A stretch of 64,000 nucleotides of DNA, taken from assembly GCA_900319345.1 (NCBI GenBank), contig ONNZ01000006.1:1-64000 (forward strand). The letters run 5' to 3'. Each line of letters begins with the position of its first letter. The stretch's first letter is position 1. The stretch comes from an uncultured Eubacteriales bacterium (GTDB taxonomy: Bacteria; Bacillota; Clostridia; Christensenellales; CAG-138). Positions 41,348 through 49,434 of this stretch are shown piece by piece. The notes beneath the pieces were generated by a model, which saw only the letters and a list, made by a program, of their open reading frames with translations, did not search any database and was not told the DNA's origin. Both the position numbers and the translations under genes were made by a program.

Positions 41348-42700
41348 ATGAAACGCATCCTCGCACTGGCACTGGCCCTCATCATGGTGCTGGCCCTCGC
41401 CGCCTGCGGCAGCAAGACCGCGGAGACCAAGACCGAGCCCAAGGCCGAGACCAAGACCGAAACCAAGACGGAAACCAAGACCGAGACAAAGACGGAGCCC
41501 GAGGCCAAGACCGAGGCGCCCGCCGAGAACCTGGGGCCCGTGGCCGCCGCCATCAAGGCCGCCGAGGGCATGACCGTCGAAGAGCTGGAAGCCGCCGCCA
41601 AGAAGGAGCTGGAGGACAACCCCTCCCTGACCTTCAACGCCGACTCCCTGACCTCCGGCGTCAAGAAAGCCCTGGCCAAGTTTGAGGAGAAGTACGCCTT
41701 CGCCGCTGGCCGCACCGCCTACAACAGCAAGAAGGGCAGCGAGTATCAGCCCAAGCTCATCGCCGCCCAGAAGGCCGGCAGCTACATCGCCGACTTCGTC
41801 ATGATCCAGGATGCGTCCTTCCTGAAGAACGCCATGCTGGACACCGGGTTCCTCCTCAGCTACGTGCCACAGGGCGACGAGTACAACATCGCCGAGTCCG
41901 ATCAGAACCCCCTGGTGGGCGTCACCTTCAACAAGGTCTTCATGTATGACAACACCAAGGTGGGCGCCGACCAGCTCAAGAACGTGTGGCAGATGACCGG
42001 TGTGGACGGCGCGTCCCTCAAGGGCCTCCACAACGTCTCCTATCAGAGCCCCCTGGGTGAGGACATCAACATGAACTTCCTCATCATGCTCACCAGCGAG
42101 CCCGCCTGCGAGAAGCTGACCGCCGCCTACAAGAGCTACTTCGGCAAGGACTACAACCCCGCCGACGACGAAGTGAGCTACGACAACATCGGCTTCAAGT
42201 TCGTGGCCGAGTTCATCAAGAACGTGGGCTACTGGCATTCCTCCGACTCCAAGGAGGTCAAGGCCATCAACAACTACGCTGACGACGGCCGCATCATCTT
42301 CGCCGGTCTCTGCAAGCTGAAGGATTACGAGTACTACAAGGCCGACTACAAGGACACCGATCAGTACTACACCAAGACCGTCACCGCCGCCGGCTGGAAC
42401 AACGACGTGGAAGGCTTCGACGGCTTCGTCTACAACATGTGGATGCTGATCCCCGAGACCGCCCAGCTCCCCTACACTTCCTGCCTGTTCATCCACTACC
42501 TCCTCTCTGAGGAAGGCTTCAACGCCGGCTGGGGCGGCATCCTGGGCTATTACAGCAGCAACCAGAACATCCCCTCCGTGGAAGGCGACCCGGCTCTGGC
42601 CGTGTGGAAGGAGCAGTGCATCGTGGAGGACGTGGAGTACCTCGACACCGCGTACCGCTCTGCCGTCAAGTTCATCAACATGCAGATGGCGGGCAAATAA
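41348..42700 (+). CDS. ABC transporter substrate-binding lipoprotein
   Basis: 450 residues. Signal peptide with lipobox (LALAAC, Cys20), a linker of repeated Lys-Thr-Glu units (about 24-50), then a periplasmic-binding-protein type II domain (FLLSYVPQGDE, VGVTFNKVFMYD, SYDNIGFKFVAEFIKNVGYW). It should deliver a solute to the permease encoded next. The class (Fe3+/thiamine/polyamine-like extracellular binding proteins) does not reveal the ligand. AAAGGAC precedes the ATG. Confidence 0.87.
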   Translation: MKRILALALALIMVLALAACGSKTAETKTEPKAETKTETKTETKTETKTEPEAKTEAPAENLGPVAAAIKAAEGMTVEELEAAAKKELEDNPSLTFNADSLTSGVKKALAKFEEKYAFAAGRTAYNSKKGSEYQPKLIAAQKAGSYIADFVMIQDASFLKNAMLDTGFLLSYVPQGDEYNIAESDQNPLVGVTFNKVFMYDNTKVGADQLKNVWQMTGVDGASLKGLHNVSYQSPLGEDINMNFLIMLTSEPACEKLTAAYKSYFGKDYNPADDEVSYDNIGFKFVAEFIKNVGYWHSSDSKEVKAINNYADDGRIIFAGLCKLKDYEYYKADYKDTDQYYTKTVTAAGWNNDVEGFDGFVYNMWMLIPETAQLPYTSCLFIHYLLSEEGFNAGWGGILGYYSSNQNIPSVEGDPALAVWKEQCIVEDVEYLDTAYRSAVKFINMQMAGK

Positions 42701-42735
42701 GCTCTCTGCAACAGGATAAGGCACCAACTGCACTG

Positions 42736-42761
42736 CAGGGGAGGGCTGCGGCCCTCCCCTG
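42736..42761 (+). promoter_or_regulatory. Intergenic hairpin between binding-protein and permease genes
   Basis: AGGGGAGGGC-TGCG-GCCCTCCCCT, perfect 10-bp stem without a T run. Such hairpins stabilise the upstream mRNA and lower downstream expression, fitting the usual excess of binding protein over permease. Confidence 0.7.
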
Positions 42762-42810
42762 ACCTATTGAAAACCATCCGAGCAATCTCGGAGAGAGAGG
42801 AGGCCCGCGC

Positions 42811-44643
42811 ATGCGCAACAAAAAAACGCTGGGCAACAGCCTCAGGTCCTATTTCTCCAAGCCGGCCAACGTGATCACCATCGTCTTCCTGATCTTCCTG
42901 CTGCTGACCGTGGTACTGCCGCTGAGCACGCTCCTCATCGGCTCCTTCAAGGTCAACGGCAATCAGGAGGCCATCTGGATCGATCAGGAGGGCGTGGAGG
43001 ACGGTTCCTGGACGTTCCACCATTGGACCGAGCTTCTGACCAGCAAGGAATACAACTACGCCAGCACCAAGTTCTGGGTGCCCCTGGGCCAGTCGGCCCT
43101 GATGGCCGCGCTGGCCTGCGTCGTGGCCGTGGTGTTCGGCGGGGTGGTGGCCTGGTTCATCACCCGATCGGACCTGCCAGCCAAGAAATTCATCTCCACC
43201 GTCTTCGTCTTCCCCTACATCATGCCCAGCTGGTCCATGGCCATGTTCTGGGAGAACTTCTTTAAGAATACCCAGATCAACGCGGGCATGGGCATATTGC
43301 AGTCCGTCACCGGCATCTGCGTGCCGGAGTCCATGGTCTACGGCCTGGTGCCCTGCGCCATGAGCTTGGGACTCCACTACGCCCCCTTCGCCTACATCCT
43401 GATCGGCGGCATATTGAGGAACATGGACGCCAACTTGGAGGAGGCCGCCACGGTCCTGAAAGCCAGCCGCTTCAAGATCCTCTACAAGGTGACGCTGCCC
43501 ATCGTGCTCCCCGCCCTGGTGAGCACGGTGCTGCTGGTGTTCTCCAGCTCCATCAGCTCCTTCACCGTCCCCTTCTTCCTCAACAAGAGCTCCATCAACT
43601 CCGGCAACAACTTCGTGTCCATCTCCGTCCAGATGCGGAACCTGATCAACACAGGCTTCACCAAGGGCCAGGGCTACGTGGTGGCCATCGTGCTGATGAT
43701 GTTCTCCATCGGCATCCTGACCCTGAACAACTGGTTCACCGGCAAGCGCAAGAGCTTCACCACCGTCACCGGCAAATCCGGTCAGGTGTCCCTGGTCAAG
43801 CTGGGCAAGGCCCGGAAGGCGGTGGCCATCATCCTGGTCATCATCGTGGCCTTCTTCGCCATCATGCCGCTGGTCTCCTTCGCCATGGAGAGCTTGCTGG
43901 AGGTCCCCGGCGACTGGTCCAGCTTCACCCTCCGGTACTGGTTCTCCAAGGAGCCCTTTGAGGGCAGCAACAAGGGCGATACCATCGGCATCCTGATGAG
44001 CGCCACCATGTGGAAGGCCATGGGCCGGAGCCTCCTGCTCAGCATCCTGGTCTCCCTGTGCGCCGGCACCTTCGGCATCCTCATCGGCTACGCCGTGGCC
44101 CGCAAGCGGGGCAGCAAGGCCGCCACGCTGGTGTCGGACCTCGCCTTCCTGCCGTACCTGATTCCGTCCATGAGCTTCGGCGCCGTGTACCTCGCCCTGT
44201 CGTACACCAAGGGGTTCACCTGGCTGGACGGCTCCTTCTTCCTGCTGCTGATGGTGGGCGCCATCAAGTTCATGCCCTTCGCCTCCCGCACGGGCACCAG
44301 CGCCATGCTGCAGCTCTCCGGGGAGATCGAGGAGGCCGCCGTCATCATGGGCATCCCCTGGTGGAAGCGCATGACGAAGGTCCTGTTCCCCATCCAGAAG
44401 TCCAGCTTCATGAGCGGATATCTGCTCCCGTTCATCTCCTGCATGCGTGAGATGAGCCTATTCGTCCTGCTGGCCGCCAGCTACACTACGCTGGTCACCA
44501 CGGTCCTGCAGGAGTACAGCCGCACGGGTCTTAATCAGGCGAGCAACGCGATCAACCTGCTGATCATCATCTTTGTGCTGGTCATCCAGTTCGCCGTCAA
44601 CAAGCTCACCGGCGCAAGCATCGACAAAGGTGTAGGAGGTTAA
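42811..44643 (+). CDS. ABC transporter permease with two fused transmembrane domains
   Basis: 610 residues, about 12 membrane helices. Two BPD-type permease domains in one chain, each with an EAA loop for the ATPase: EEAATVLKASRFKILYKV (about 210-228) and EEAAVIMGIPWWKRMTKV (about 510-527). Fused permeases of this kind are typical of FbpB/AfuB-type Fe3+ importers and some others. It lies between the binding protein and the ATPase genes; the stop is 5 bp before the ATPase start, with GGAGG inside the gene end as ribosome binding site. Confidence 0.92.
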   Translation: MRNKKTLGNSLRSYFSKPANVITIVFLIFLLLTVVLPLSTLLIGSFKVNGNQEAIWIDQEGVEDGSWTFHHWTELLTSKEYNYASTKFWVPLGQSALMAALACVVAVVFGGVVAWFITRSDLPAKKFISTVFVFPYIMPSWSMAMFWENFFKNTQINAGMGILQSVTGICVPESMVYGLVPCAMSLGLHYAPFAYILIGGILRNMDANLEEAATVLKASRFKILYKVTLPIVLPALVSTVLLVFSSSISSFTVPFFLNKSSINSGNNFVSISVQMRNLINTGFTKGQGYVVAIVLMMFSIGILTLNNWFTGKRKSFTTVTGKSGQVSLVKLGKARKAVAIILVIIVAFFAIMPLVSFAMESLLEVPGDWSSFTLRYWFSKEPFEGSNKGDTIGILMSATMWKAMGRSLLLSILVSLCAGTFGILIGYAVARKRGSKAATLVSDLAFLPYLIPSMSFGAVYLALSYTKGFTWLDGSFFLLLMVGAIKFMPFASRTGTSAMLQLSGEIEEAAVIMGIPWWKRMTKVLFPIQKSSFMSGYLLPFISCMREMSLFVLLAASYTTLVTTVLQEYSRTGLNQASNAINLLIIIFVLVIQFAVNKLTGASIDKGVGG

Positions 44644-44648
44644 GGAAA

Positions 44649-45761
44649 ATGCCGAAAATCATACTGGAACACGTTACCAAACGATTCGATAAGTTCGTCG
44701 CGGTGGACGATCTCAACATGGTGATCGAGGATCGCGAGTTCATCACCCTGCTGGGCCCCTCCGGCTGCGGCAAGACCACCACCCTGCGCCAGATTGCAGG
44801 TTTGGAGACCCCCACGGAGGGCCGCATCACCATCGGCGACACGGTGGTGTTCGACTCCGAGAAGGGCATCAACATCTCCCCCGCCAAGCGGGACATCGGG
44901 TTCCTCTTCCAGAACTACGCCCTGTGGCCCCACATGACGGTCTACCAGAACATCGCCTTCGGCCTCGAAAACCTGAAGTGGCCCAAGGACAAGATCCGCC
45001 AGCGGGTGGACGAGATGCTGGCCATGCTGAAGATCGAGCAGTTCGAGAAGCGCTATCCCAGCGAGCTCTCCGGCGGTCAGCAGCAGCGTGTGGCCATCGC
45101 CCGCACCCTGGCCCCCAAGCCCAAGGTGCTGTTCATGGACGAGCCCCTCTCCAACCTGGACGCCAAGCTGCGCCTGGAGATGCGGACGGAATTGAAGCGC
45201 CTCCACGCGGAGACCGACTCCACCTTCGTCTACGTGACCCACGATCAGTTGGAGGCCATGACGCTGGCCACCCGGATCTGCCTCATGAAGGACGGCGTGC
45301 TGCAGCAGTACGATCCGCCTCTGGAGGTCTACAACAACCCGGCCAACCTGTTCGTGGCTGACTTCGTGGGCAACCCCACCATGAACTTCCTGCCCGCCAA
45401 GCTCCGGGTGCTGGACGACACCCACGGGGAGCTCACCACCTTGGACAACAGCTTCCTCTTCGAGAGCGACGCCCCCATGGGCGCCCCGGAGGGGGAGGAC
45501 GTGGTCCTGGGCGTCCGGCCCGAGTTCATCCGCCTGGGCACCGGCGGCATGGAGGGCAAGGTCTACGCGGCCCTGCCCGCCGGCATGGAGACCACGGTGC
45601 AGATGACCGTGGGCGACCAGCTGGTCACCAGCGTGGAGTTCGGAAGCGTGGACTACAAGGCCAACAGCCCCATGCGCTTCGACTTCCACGGCAAGGGTCT
45701 GATCCTCTTCGACAAGAAGACCGGCAAGAAGCTGGGCCGCGGCAGCGCCACCCAGAGATAA
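44649..45761 (+). CDS. ABC transporter ATP-binding protein (UgpC/FbpC/PotA type)
   Basis: 370 residues. Walker A GPSGCGKTTT (36-45), Q-loop FLFQNYALWP, signature LSGGQQQRVAIAR, Walker B VLFMDEPLSNLD and switch His in YVTHDQ; C-terminal TOBE-like domain of 130 residues (GVRPEFIRL). Drives import by the 42811 permease. Transcript ends at a strong terminator. Confidence 0.94.
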   Translation: MPKIILEHVTKRFDKFVAVDDLNMVIEDREFITLLGPSGCGKTTTLRQIAGLETPTEGRITIGDTVVFDSEKGINISPAKRDIGFLFQNYALWPHMTVYQNIAFGLENLKWPKDKIRQRVDEMLAMLKIEQFEKRYPSELSGGQQQRVAIARTLAPKPKVLFMDEPLSNLDAKLRLEMRTELKRLHAETDSTFVYVTHDQLEAMTLATRICLMKDGVLQQYDPPLEVYNNPANLFVADFVGNPTMNFLPAKLRVLDDTHGELTTLDNSFLFESDAPMGAPEGEDVVLGVRPEFIRLGTGGMEGKVYAALPAGMETTVQMTVGDQLVTSVEFGSVDYKANSPMRFDFHGKGLILFDKKTGKKLGRGSATQR

Positions 45762-45776
45762 GAAAGCGACCGAATA

Positions 45777-45806
45777 AAACGCCTGCACGACCGTGCAGGC
45801 GTTTTT
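45777..45806. terminator. Bidirectional terminator after the ABC operon
   Basis: AAAACGCCTGCAC / GTGCAGGCGTTTT with a 4-base loop between convergent ABC ATPase and spoVAC genes. Confidence 0.92.
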
Positions 45807-45808
45807 GC

Positions 45809-46249
45809 TTACCCTATGCCGAAGAGGATTAGAAGGAGCCCGTAGAGGACGCTGGACCCGATGCCGTAGACCAGCACCGGCCCGGCGATCTGGAAGAGCT
45901 TGGCGGCAGTGCCGGTGATGAGGCCCTCCGAGCGGAACTCCATGGCCGGGGCCACGATGGAGTTGGCGAAGCCCGTGATGGGCACCACGGTCCCCGCCCC
46001 GGCGAAGCTGGCGATCCTGTCGAAGACCCCCAGGGCCGTCAAGAGCCCCGCCAGGAAGATGAGGCTGATGGAGCACAGGGCCCCCGCCTCATCCTTGTTA
46101 AGGCCCAGATACGTTTTGCCCAGGTCCGAGACGAGCTGGCCCAGGCAGCAGATGAGGCCGCCCACCAGGAAGGCCTTCAGGCACATGAGCCCCGTCTTCG
46201 ACCGGGGCAGCAGCTGGTTGACCCGCTTTTGGTATTCCTGGTCTGTCAT
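45809..46249 (-). CDS. spoVAC: Stage V sporulation protein AC
   Basis: 146 residues, full length, four to five membrane helices. SpoVAC is the membrane channel part of the SpoVA complex that moves dipicolinic acid during sporulation and germination. Typical blocks: YQKRVNQLLPRSKTGLMCLK, FLVGGLICCLGQ, GAGTVVPITGFANSIVAPAM, EFRSEGLITG. Normally followed by spoVAD; here spoVAD is 37 kb away and broken. The start overlaps the stop of the small upstream gene (ATGA). Confidence 0.93.
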   Translation of the reverse strand: MTDQEYQKRVNQLLPRSKTGLMCLKAFLVGGLICCLGQLVSDLGKTYLGLNKDEAGALCSISLIFLAGLLTALGVFDRIASFAGAGTVVPITGFANSIVAPAMEFRSEGLITGTAAKLFQIAGPVLVYGIGSSVLYGLLLILFGIG

Positions 46250-46518
46250 GAGCGCTCCTCCCGCCGGACGCTTTCCCGCCGCCGGATCTCCCGATCCCCG
46301 GGGCAGGCCCGGCCGACGCCGATGGGGTCCGTGGGGTAGAAGCGGGTGCGGCAGGGCCCGTCCCCGGAGGGGGAGGGGAAGTAGTTGGTTCTGTCCACGC
46401 TGTAGAGGCCCTGGCCCCCGGGCGCCTTCTCCCGCCGGAAGCGGGGCAGCAGCACCGCCAGGGCGATGGTGAGCAGCAGCAGCCCCAGCAGCAGATACAG
46501 GTACGTGGAACGGGTCAT
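46246..46518 (-). CDS. Small membrane-anchored protein coupled to spoVAC
   Basis: 90 residues: one N-terminal membrane helix (about 5-25, TYLYLLLGLLLLTIALAVLL) and a hydrophilic Arg/Pro-rich tail (YFPSPSGDGPCRTRFYPTDP). AAAGGAGGAAAGG precedes the ATG. No family recognised. ATGA overlap with spoVAC suggests a sporulation-linked role; that is inference. Confidence 0.62.
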   Translation of the reverse strand: MTRSTYLYLLLGLLLLTIALAVLLPRFRREKAPGGQGLYSVDRTNYFPSPSGDGPCRTRFYPTDPIGVGRACPGDREIRRRESVRREERS

Positions 46519-46579
46519 GGCCTTTCCTCCTTTTCGTTCGATAGGAAAAGCATGGTCCGTTTCGCGGCAAAGTATGCAA

Positions 46580-46614
46580 AAAAGCGGCCCCGCCCCTACG
46601 GCAGGACCGCTTTT
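46580..46614 (-). terminator. Terminator after the two-component operon
   Basis: AAAAGCGG / CCGCTTTT stem with a GC-rich imperfect inner part and a T run on the minus strand. Confidence 0.75.
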
Positions 46615-46625
46615 GTTTTGAAAGA

Positions 46626-47822
46626 TCAGCTGTTTTCCCGAGGCAGCTGCACCGTGAAGCTGGTACCAGTTGCTTCGTTGCTCTCGGCTAAGACGCTGCC
46701 GCCCATGCTCTCCGCTACGCTCTGCACGATGGCGAGGCCCAGCCCGGAGCTCTCGGAGGCGGTGCGGCTCTTGTCCGCCCGGTAGAAGCGCTCGAACACG
46801 TGGGGCAGGTCCTCGGCGGGGATGTAGGAGCCGGTGTTGTGGACGGTGAGCTTGGCCTTCTTGCCTGCCTTCTCCAGGGACACGGAGATGGCGCTGCCCG
46901 GGGCGGCGTACTTGCAGGCGTTGTCCAGCAGGCATTCGAGGACGCTCTGGACCTGGGCTCGGTTCCCCTTGACGATGAGGTCGCTCTCCACGTTCTCCTC
47001 GATGGTGAGCCCCTTCTCGAAGGCCGTGGCCTCGAAAGCGAGGGCGCTTTCCATGACCATGTCGCTGAGGTCCATGCTCTCCCAGGCGCCCCGGTTGGGG
47101 TCGTCCTCCATCCTGGCCAGGGTCAGCATCTTTTGGACCAGGTCCTTCATCCGCCGCCCGGCGGCCTCGATCCGGTCCAGCTCCGGCGTGTCGTCAACGC
47201 TCTGTTGCTTCAACAGCTCGCTGTTGCTCAAGATGACGGTCAGCGGGGTCTTGAGGTCGTGGGAGGCGTCCGCCACGAACTGCCGCTGCATGTCCCAGGC
47301 CTGGGCCATGGGCTTCACGGCCCAGCCCGACAGGAGCCATACGAGGAGCAGCAGCGCCAGCCAGGTCCCCGCGGCGAACAGGCCCAGGGCCTTCGCGGCG
47401 GCGGTCACCAGCCGGTCCTCCATGGCCGTGTCCACCACCGCCACGTAGGTCTTCCCGTTGCGCTCCTCCACCGAGGCGCGGACGCCCTTGTTCTTCAGCT
47501 TCCCGCCCCGGGCGGCCTCCTTAGCGAGCTCCTGCTGCTCCTCCTCGGAGAAGTGCTCCAAGGTGGCGTCGCCCTTGTTCTCGATGGCCCCGGTCTCCGG
47601 GTCGATGGTCAGCACCACGGCCCGCTCGAACCGGTTGCCCCGGCCTTCGCCGCCGGGCTTCTCCGTCAGGGAGACCATCAGCGAGCGCTTGAGCATCTGG
47701 TCCGCGTCGGCGTAGATCACCCGCCGGGCGCCCACGAACAGGACGCCGGTGACGATGAGCAGCACCAGCGTGACCACGGCCATGCTGGTGAGGATGAACC
47801 TTCGCTTCAGCTTCTTGATCAT
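46626..47822 (-). CDS. Sensor histidine kinase
   Basis: 398 residues. Membrane helix (about 10-31), extracellular sensor of about 110 residues, second helix (about 145-167), HisKA with phospho-acceptor His188 in ASHDLKTPLTVI, and HATPase_c with N box (LLDNACKYA), F box (HVFERFYRADKSR) and G box (SGLGLAIVQSVAE). Classical EnvZ/VanS-like layout. Start overlaps the response regulator stop (ATGA). The signal is not known. Confidence 0.93.
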   Translation of the reverse strand: MIKKLKRRFILTSMAVVTLVLLIVTGVLFVGARRVIYADADQMLKRSLMVSLTEKPGGEGRGNRFERAVVLTIDPETGAIENKGDATLEHFSEEEQQELAKEAARGGKLKNKGVRASVEERNGKTYVAVVDTAMEDRLVTAAAKALGLFAAGTWLALLLLVWLLSGWAVKPMAQAWDMQRQFVADASHDLKTPLTVILSNSELLKQQSVDDTPELDRIEAAGRRMKDLVQKMLTLARMEDDPNRGAWESMDLSDMVMESALAFEATAFEKGLTIEENVESDLIVKGNRAQVQSVLECLLDNACKYAAPGSAISVSLEKAGKKAKLTVHNTGSYIPAEDLPHVFERFYRADKSRTASESSGLGLAIVQSVAESMGGSVLAESNEATGTSFTVQLPRENS

Positions 47823-48496
47823 TTCTCCACCGCCTCCAATCGGTAGCCGAACTTGCGCAGGGTGGCGATCTGCACGGGGGCCTCCAGAAAGGCCAGCTTC
47901 TTGCGCAGGAAGGAGATGTAGACCTCCACGTTGTTGTCCTCCGCATCGCTTTCGAAGCCCCAGACCTTGTTGATCAGGGTCTCCTTGCTGACGATGGCCG
48001 CGCCGTTGGTCATGAAGATGCGCATGATGGAGAATTCCTTCTTGCCCAGGCGCACCTTCTTGTCCCCGTAGCATAGGTCGCAGGTGGACAGGTTCAGCGT
48101 CAAATCCCCGAAGGTGAGCTCGTCCATGACCACCTCCCCCTGCCGCCGGGTCAGGGCCCGGACGCAGGCCAGGAGCTCCGACATCTCGAAGGGCTTGGTC
48201 AGGTAGTAGTCCGCGCCGCTGTCCAAGCCCCGCACCTTGTCGCCGGTCTCGGTCCGGGCGGTGAGCATGAGGATGGGCGTGTCGATCCGGGCCCGGCGCA
48301 GCTCCTTGGCCACGGCGAACCCGTCCTTCTTGGGCAGCATGATATCGAGGACGATGAGGTCGTAGGTGTCGGACAGGCCGTTGTCGAGGCCGCTTTCCCC
48401 GTCGTAGCTGATGTCGCTTTCAAAATGGGCGCTCTTGAGCATCTCGCCCAGCGTCCGGGCCAGAGCCCTGTCGTCCTCCACGATCAACGCGCGCAT
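47819..48496 (-). CDS. OmpR/PhoB-family response regulator
   Basis: 225 residues. Receiver domain with acidic pocket Asp8/Asp9, phospho-acceptor Asp51 (LIVLDIMLP), Thr79 and Lys101 (YYLTKPF); C-terminal winged helix (about 130-222; NNVEVYISFLRKKL, IATLRKFGYRL). First gene of the pair; the kinase gene overlaps its stop by ATGA. Upstream is the 3' end of the DUF554 gene, 63 bp away. Confidence 0.94.
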   Translation of the reverse strand: MRALIVEDDRALARTLGEMLKSAHFESDISYDGESGLDNGLSDTYDLIVLDIMLPKKDGFAVAKELRRARIDTPILMLTARTETGDKVRGLDSGADYYLTKPFEMSELLACVRALTRRQGEVVMDELTFGDLTLNLSTCDLCYGDKKVRLGKKEFSIMRIFMTNGAAIVSKETLINKVWGFESDAEDNNVEVYISFLRKKLAFLEAPVQIATLRKFGYRLEAVEK

Positions 48497-48559
48497 GATG
48501 GTATCCCCCTCACGATTTTTCTATACTCTACGCTCCGAACCTGAAAAAAGCCTGAACCT

Positions 48560-49243
48560 TTACAGGAACAGGCAGAAAACTATCGGTAAAAAGATGGCGG
48601 GCAGCAGGTCCATGACCTTGATATGGGTGACCTTCAGCATGTTGAGGCCGATGGGCACCAGGAGAAGGGAGCCCACCGCGCCCATCTCCACCGCGGAGGC
48701 GGCGAAGAAGGAGGCGCTGAACATGCCGAGGACGGTGAACAGGCCCTGGTAGAGGAACACCGCCGCCGCGGAGAGGAGCACCCCGCTGCCCAGGGCGGAG
48801 GCGAGGAGCATGGCGGAGATGCCGTCGATGAGGGCCTTGGCGAACAGGGTGGCGTGGTCGGCGGAGAAGCCGTCCTGGAGCGCGCCGGTCACCGCCATGG
48901 CGCCGGTGCAGAAGAGGAGCGACGCGCTGACGAACCCGGCGGCGAAGCCCGCCTGCTTGTCGGGGCCCACCAGCTTGCCGCTCAGCTTGTCCGCCAGGCG
49001 GTGGAAGCCGTCGTCGATGGAGAGGAGGGCGCCGATAGCCGCGCCCACGGCCAGGGAGAGGATCATGACCAGGGTCTTTTCCCCCTTCAGCGCGCCGGAG
49101 AGGCCGATGAGGATCACGCCCAGGGCCAGGGCCTCCATGACCCGCTCCTGGAGCTTGGGGGGGATGCCCTTGTGAAACAGTAAGCCTGCGCCGCCGCCCA
49201 GCAGGATGGCGGCGGCGTTGACGATGGTGCCGAGACCTTTCAT
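48560..49243 (-). CDS. DUF554 membrane protein
   Basis: 227 residues, about seven membrane helices. Matches the YdfK/DUF554 family: MKGLGTIVNAAAILLGGGAG start, GLSGALKG, FVSASLLFCTGAMAVTGALQ, KALIDGISAM. A transport role has been guessed for the family but is not established. ATG 49243 directly follows a GGTAACC-rich leader next to palindromic element C. Confidence 0.88.
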   Translation of the reverse strand: MKGLGTIVNAAAILLGGGAGLLFHKGIPPKLQERVMEALALGVILIGLSGALKGEKTLVMILSLAVGAAIGALLSIDDGFHRLADKLSGKLVGPDKQAGFAAGFVSASLLFCTGAMAVTGALQDGFSADHATLFAKALIDGISAMLLASALGSGVLLSAAAVFLYQGLFTVLGMFSASFFAASAVEMGAVGSLLLVPIGLNMLKVTHIKVMDLLPAIFLPIVFCLFL

Positions 49244-49268
49244 GGGGTTACCTTTTTGCTTTTTATTT

Positions 49269-49415
49269 TGCCGCTTTTTCTCTTTAGACAAAGAGAAAAA
49301 GGTGCCCAAAAAGAGAAACTTAAGAAACAGTATAGATGGTATGCTTAGTCTAATTTATCTTCTTGAGCTTTTCTTTTTGCGCCGCTTTTTCTTTTCACTG
49401 AAAAGAAAAAGCGGC
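49269..49415. repeat. Double-hairpin element family, copy C
   Basis: First hairpin arms GCCGCTTTTTCTCTTT / AAAGAGAAAAAG (49269-49302, outer pairing decayed), a degenerate centre with AAGAAACAGTATA, and second hairpin GCCGCTTTTTCTTTTCA / AAAAGAAAAAGCGGC (49381-49415). Lies 20 bp past the ileS stop and ends near the DUF554 start. Confidence 0.78.
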
Positions 49416-49434
49416 ACAGAAGAAACTCCTATCC

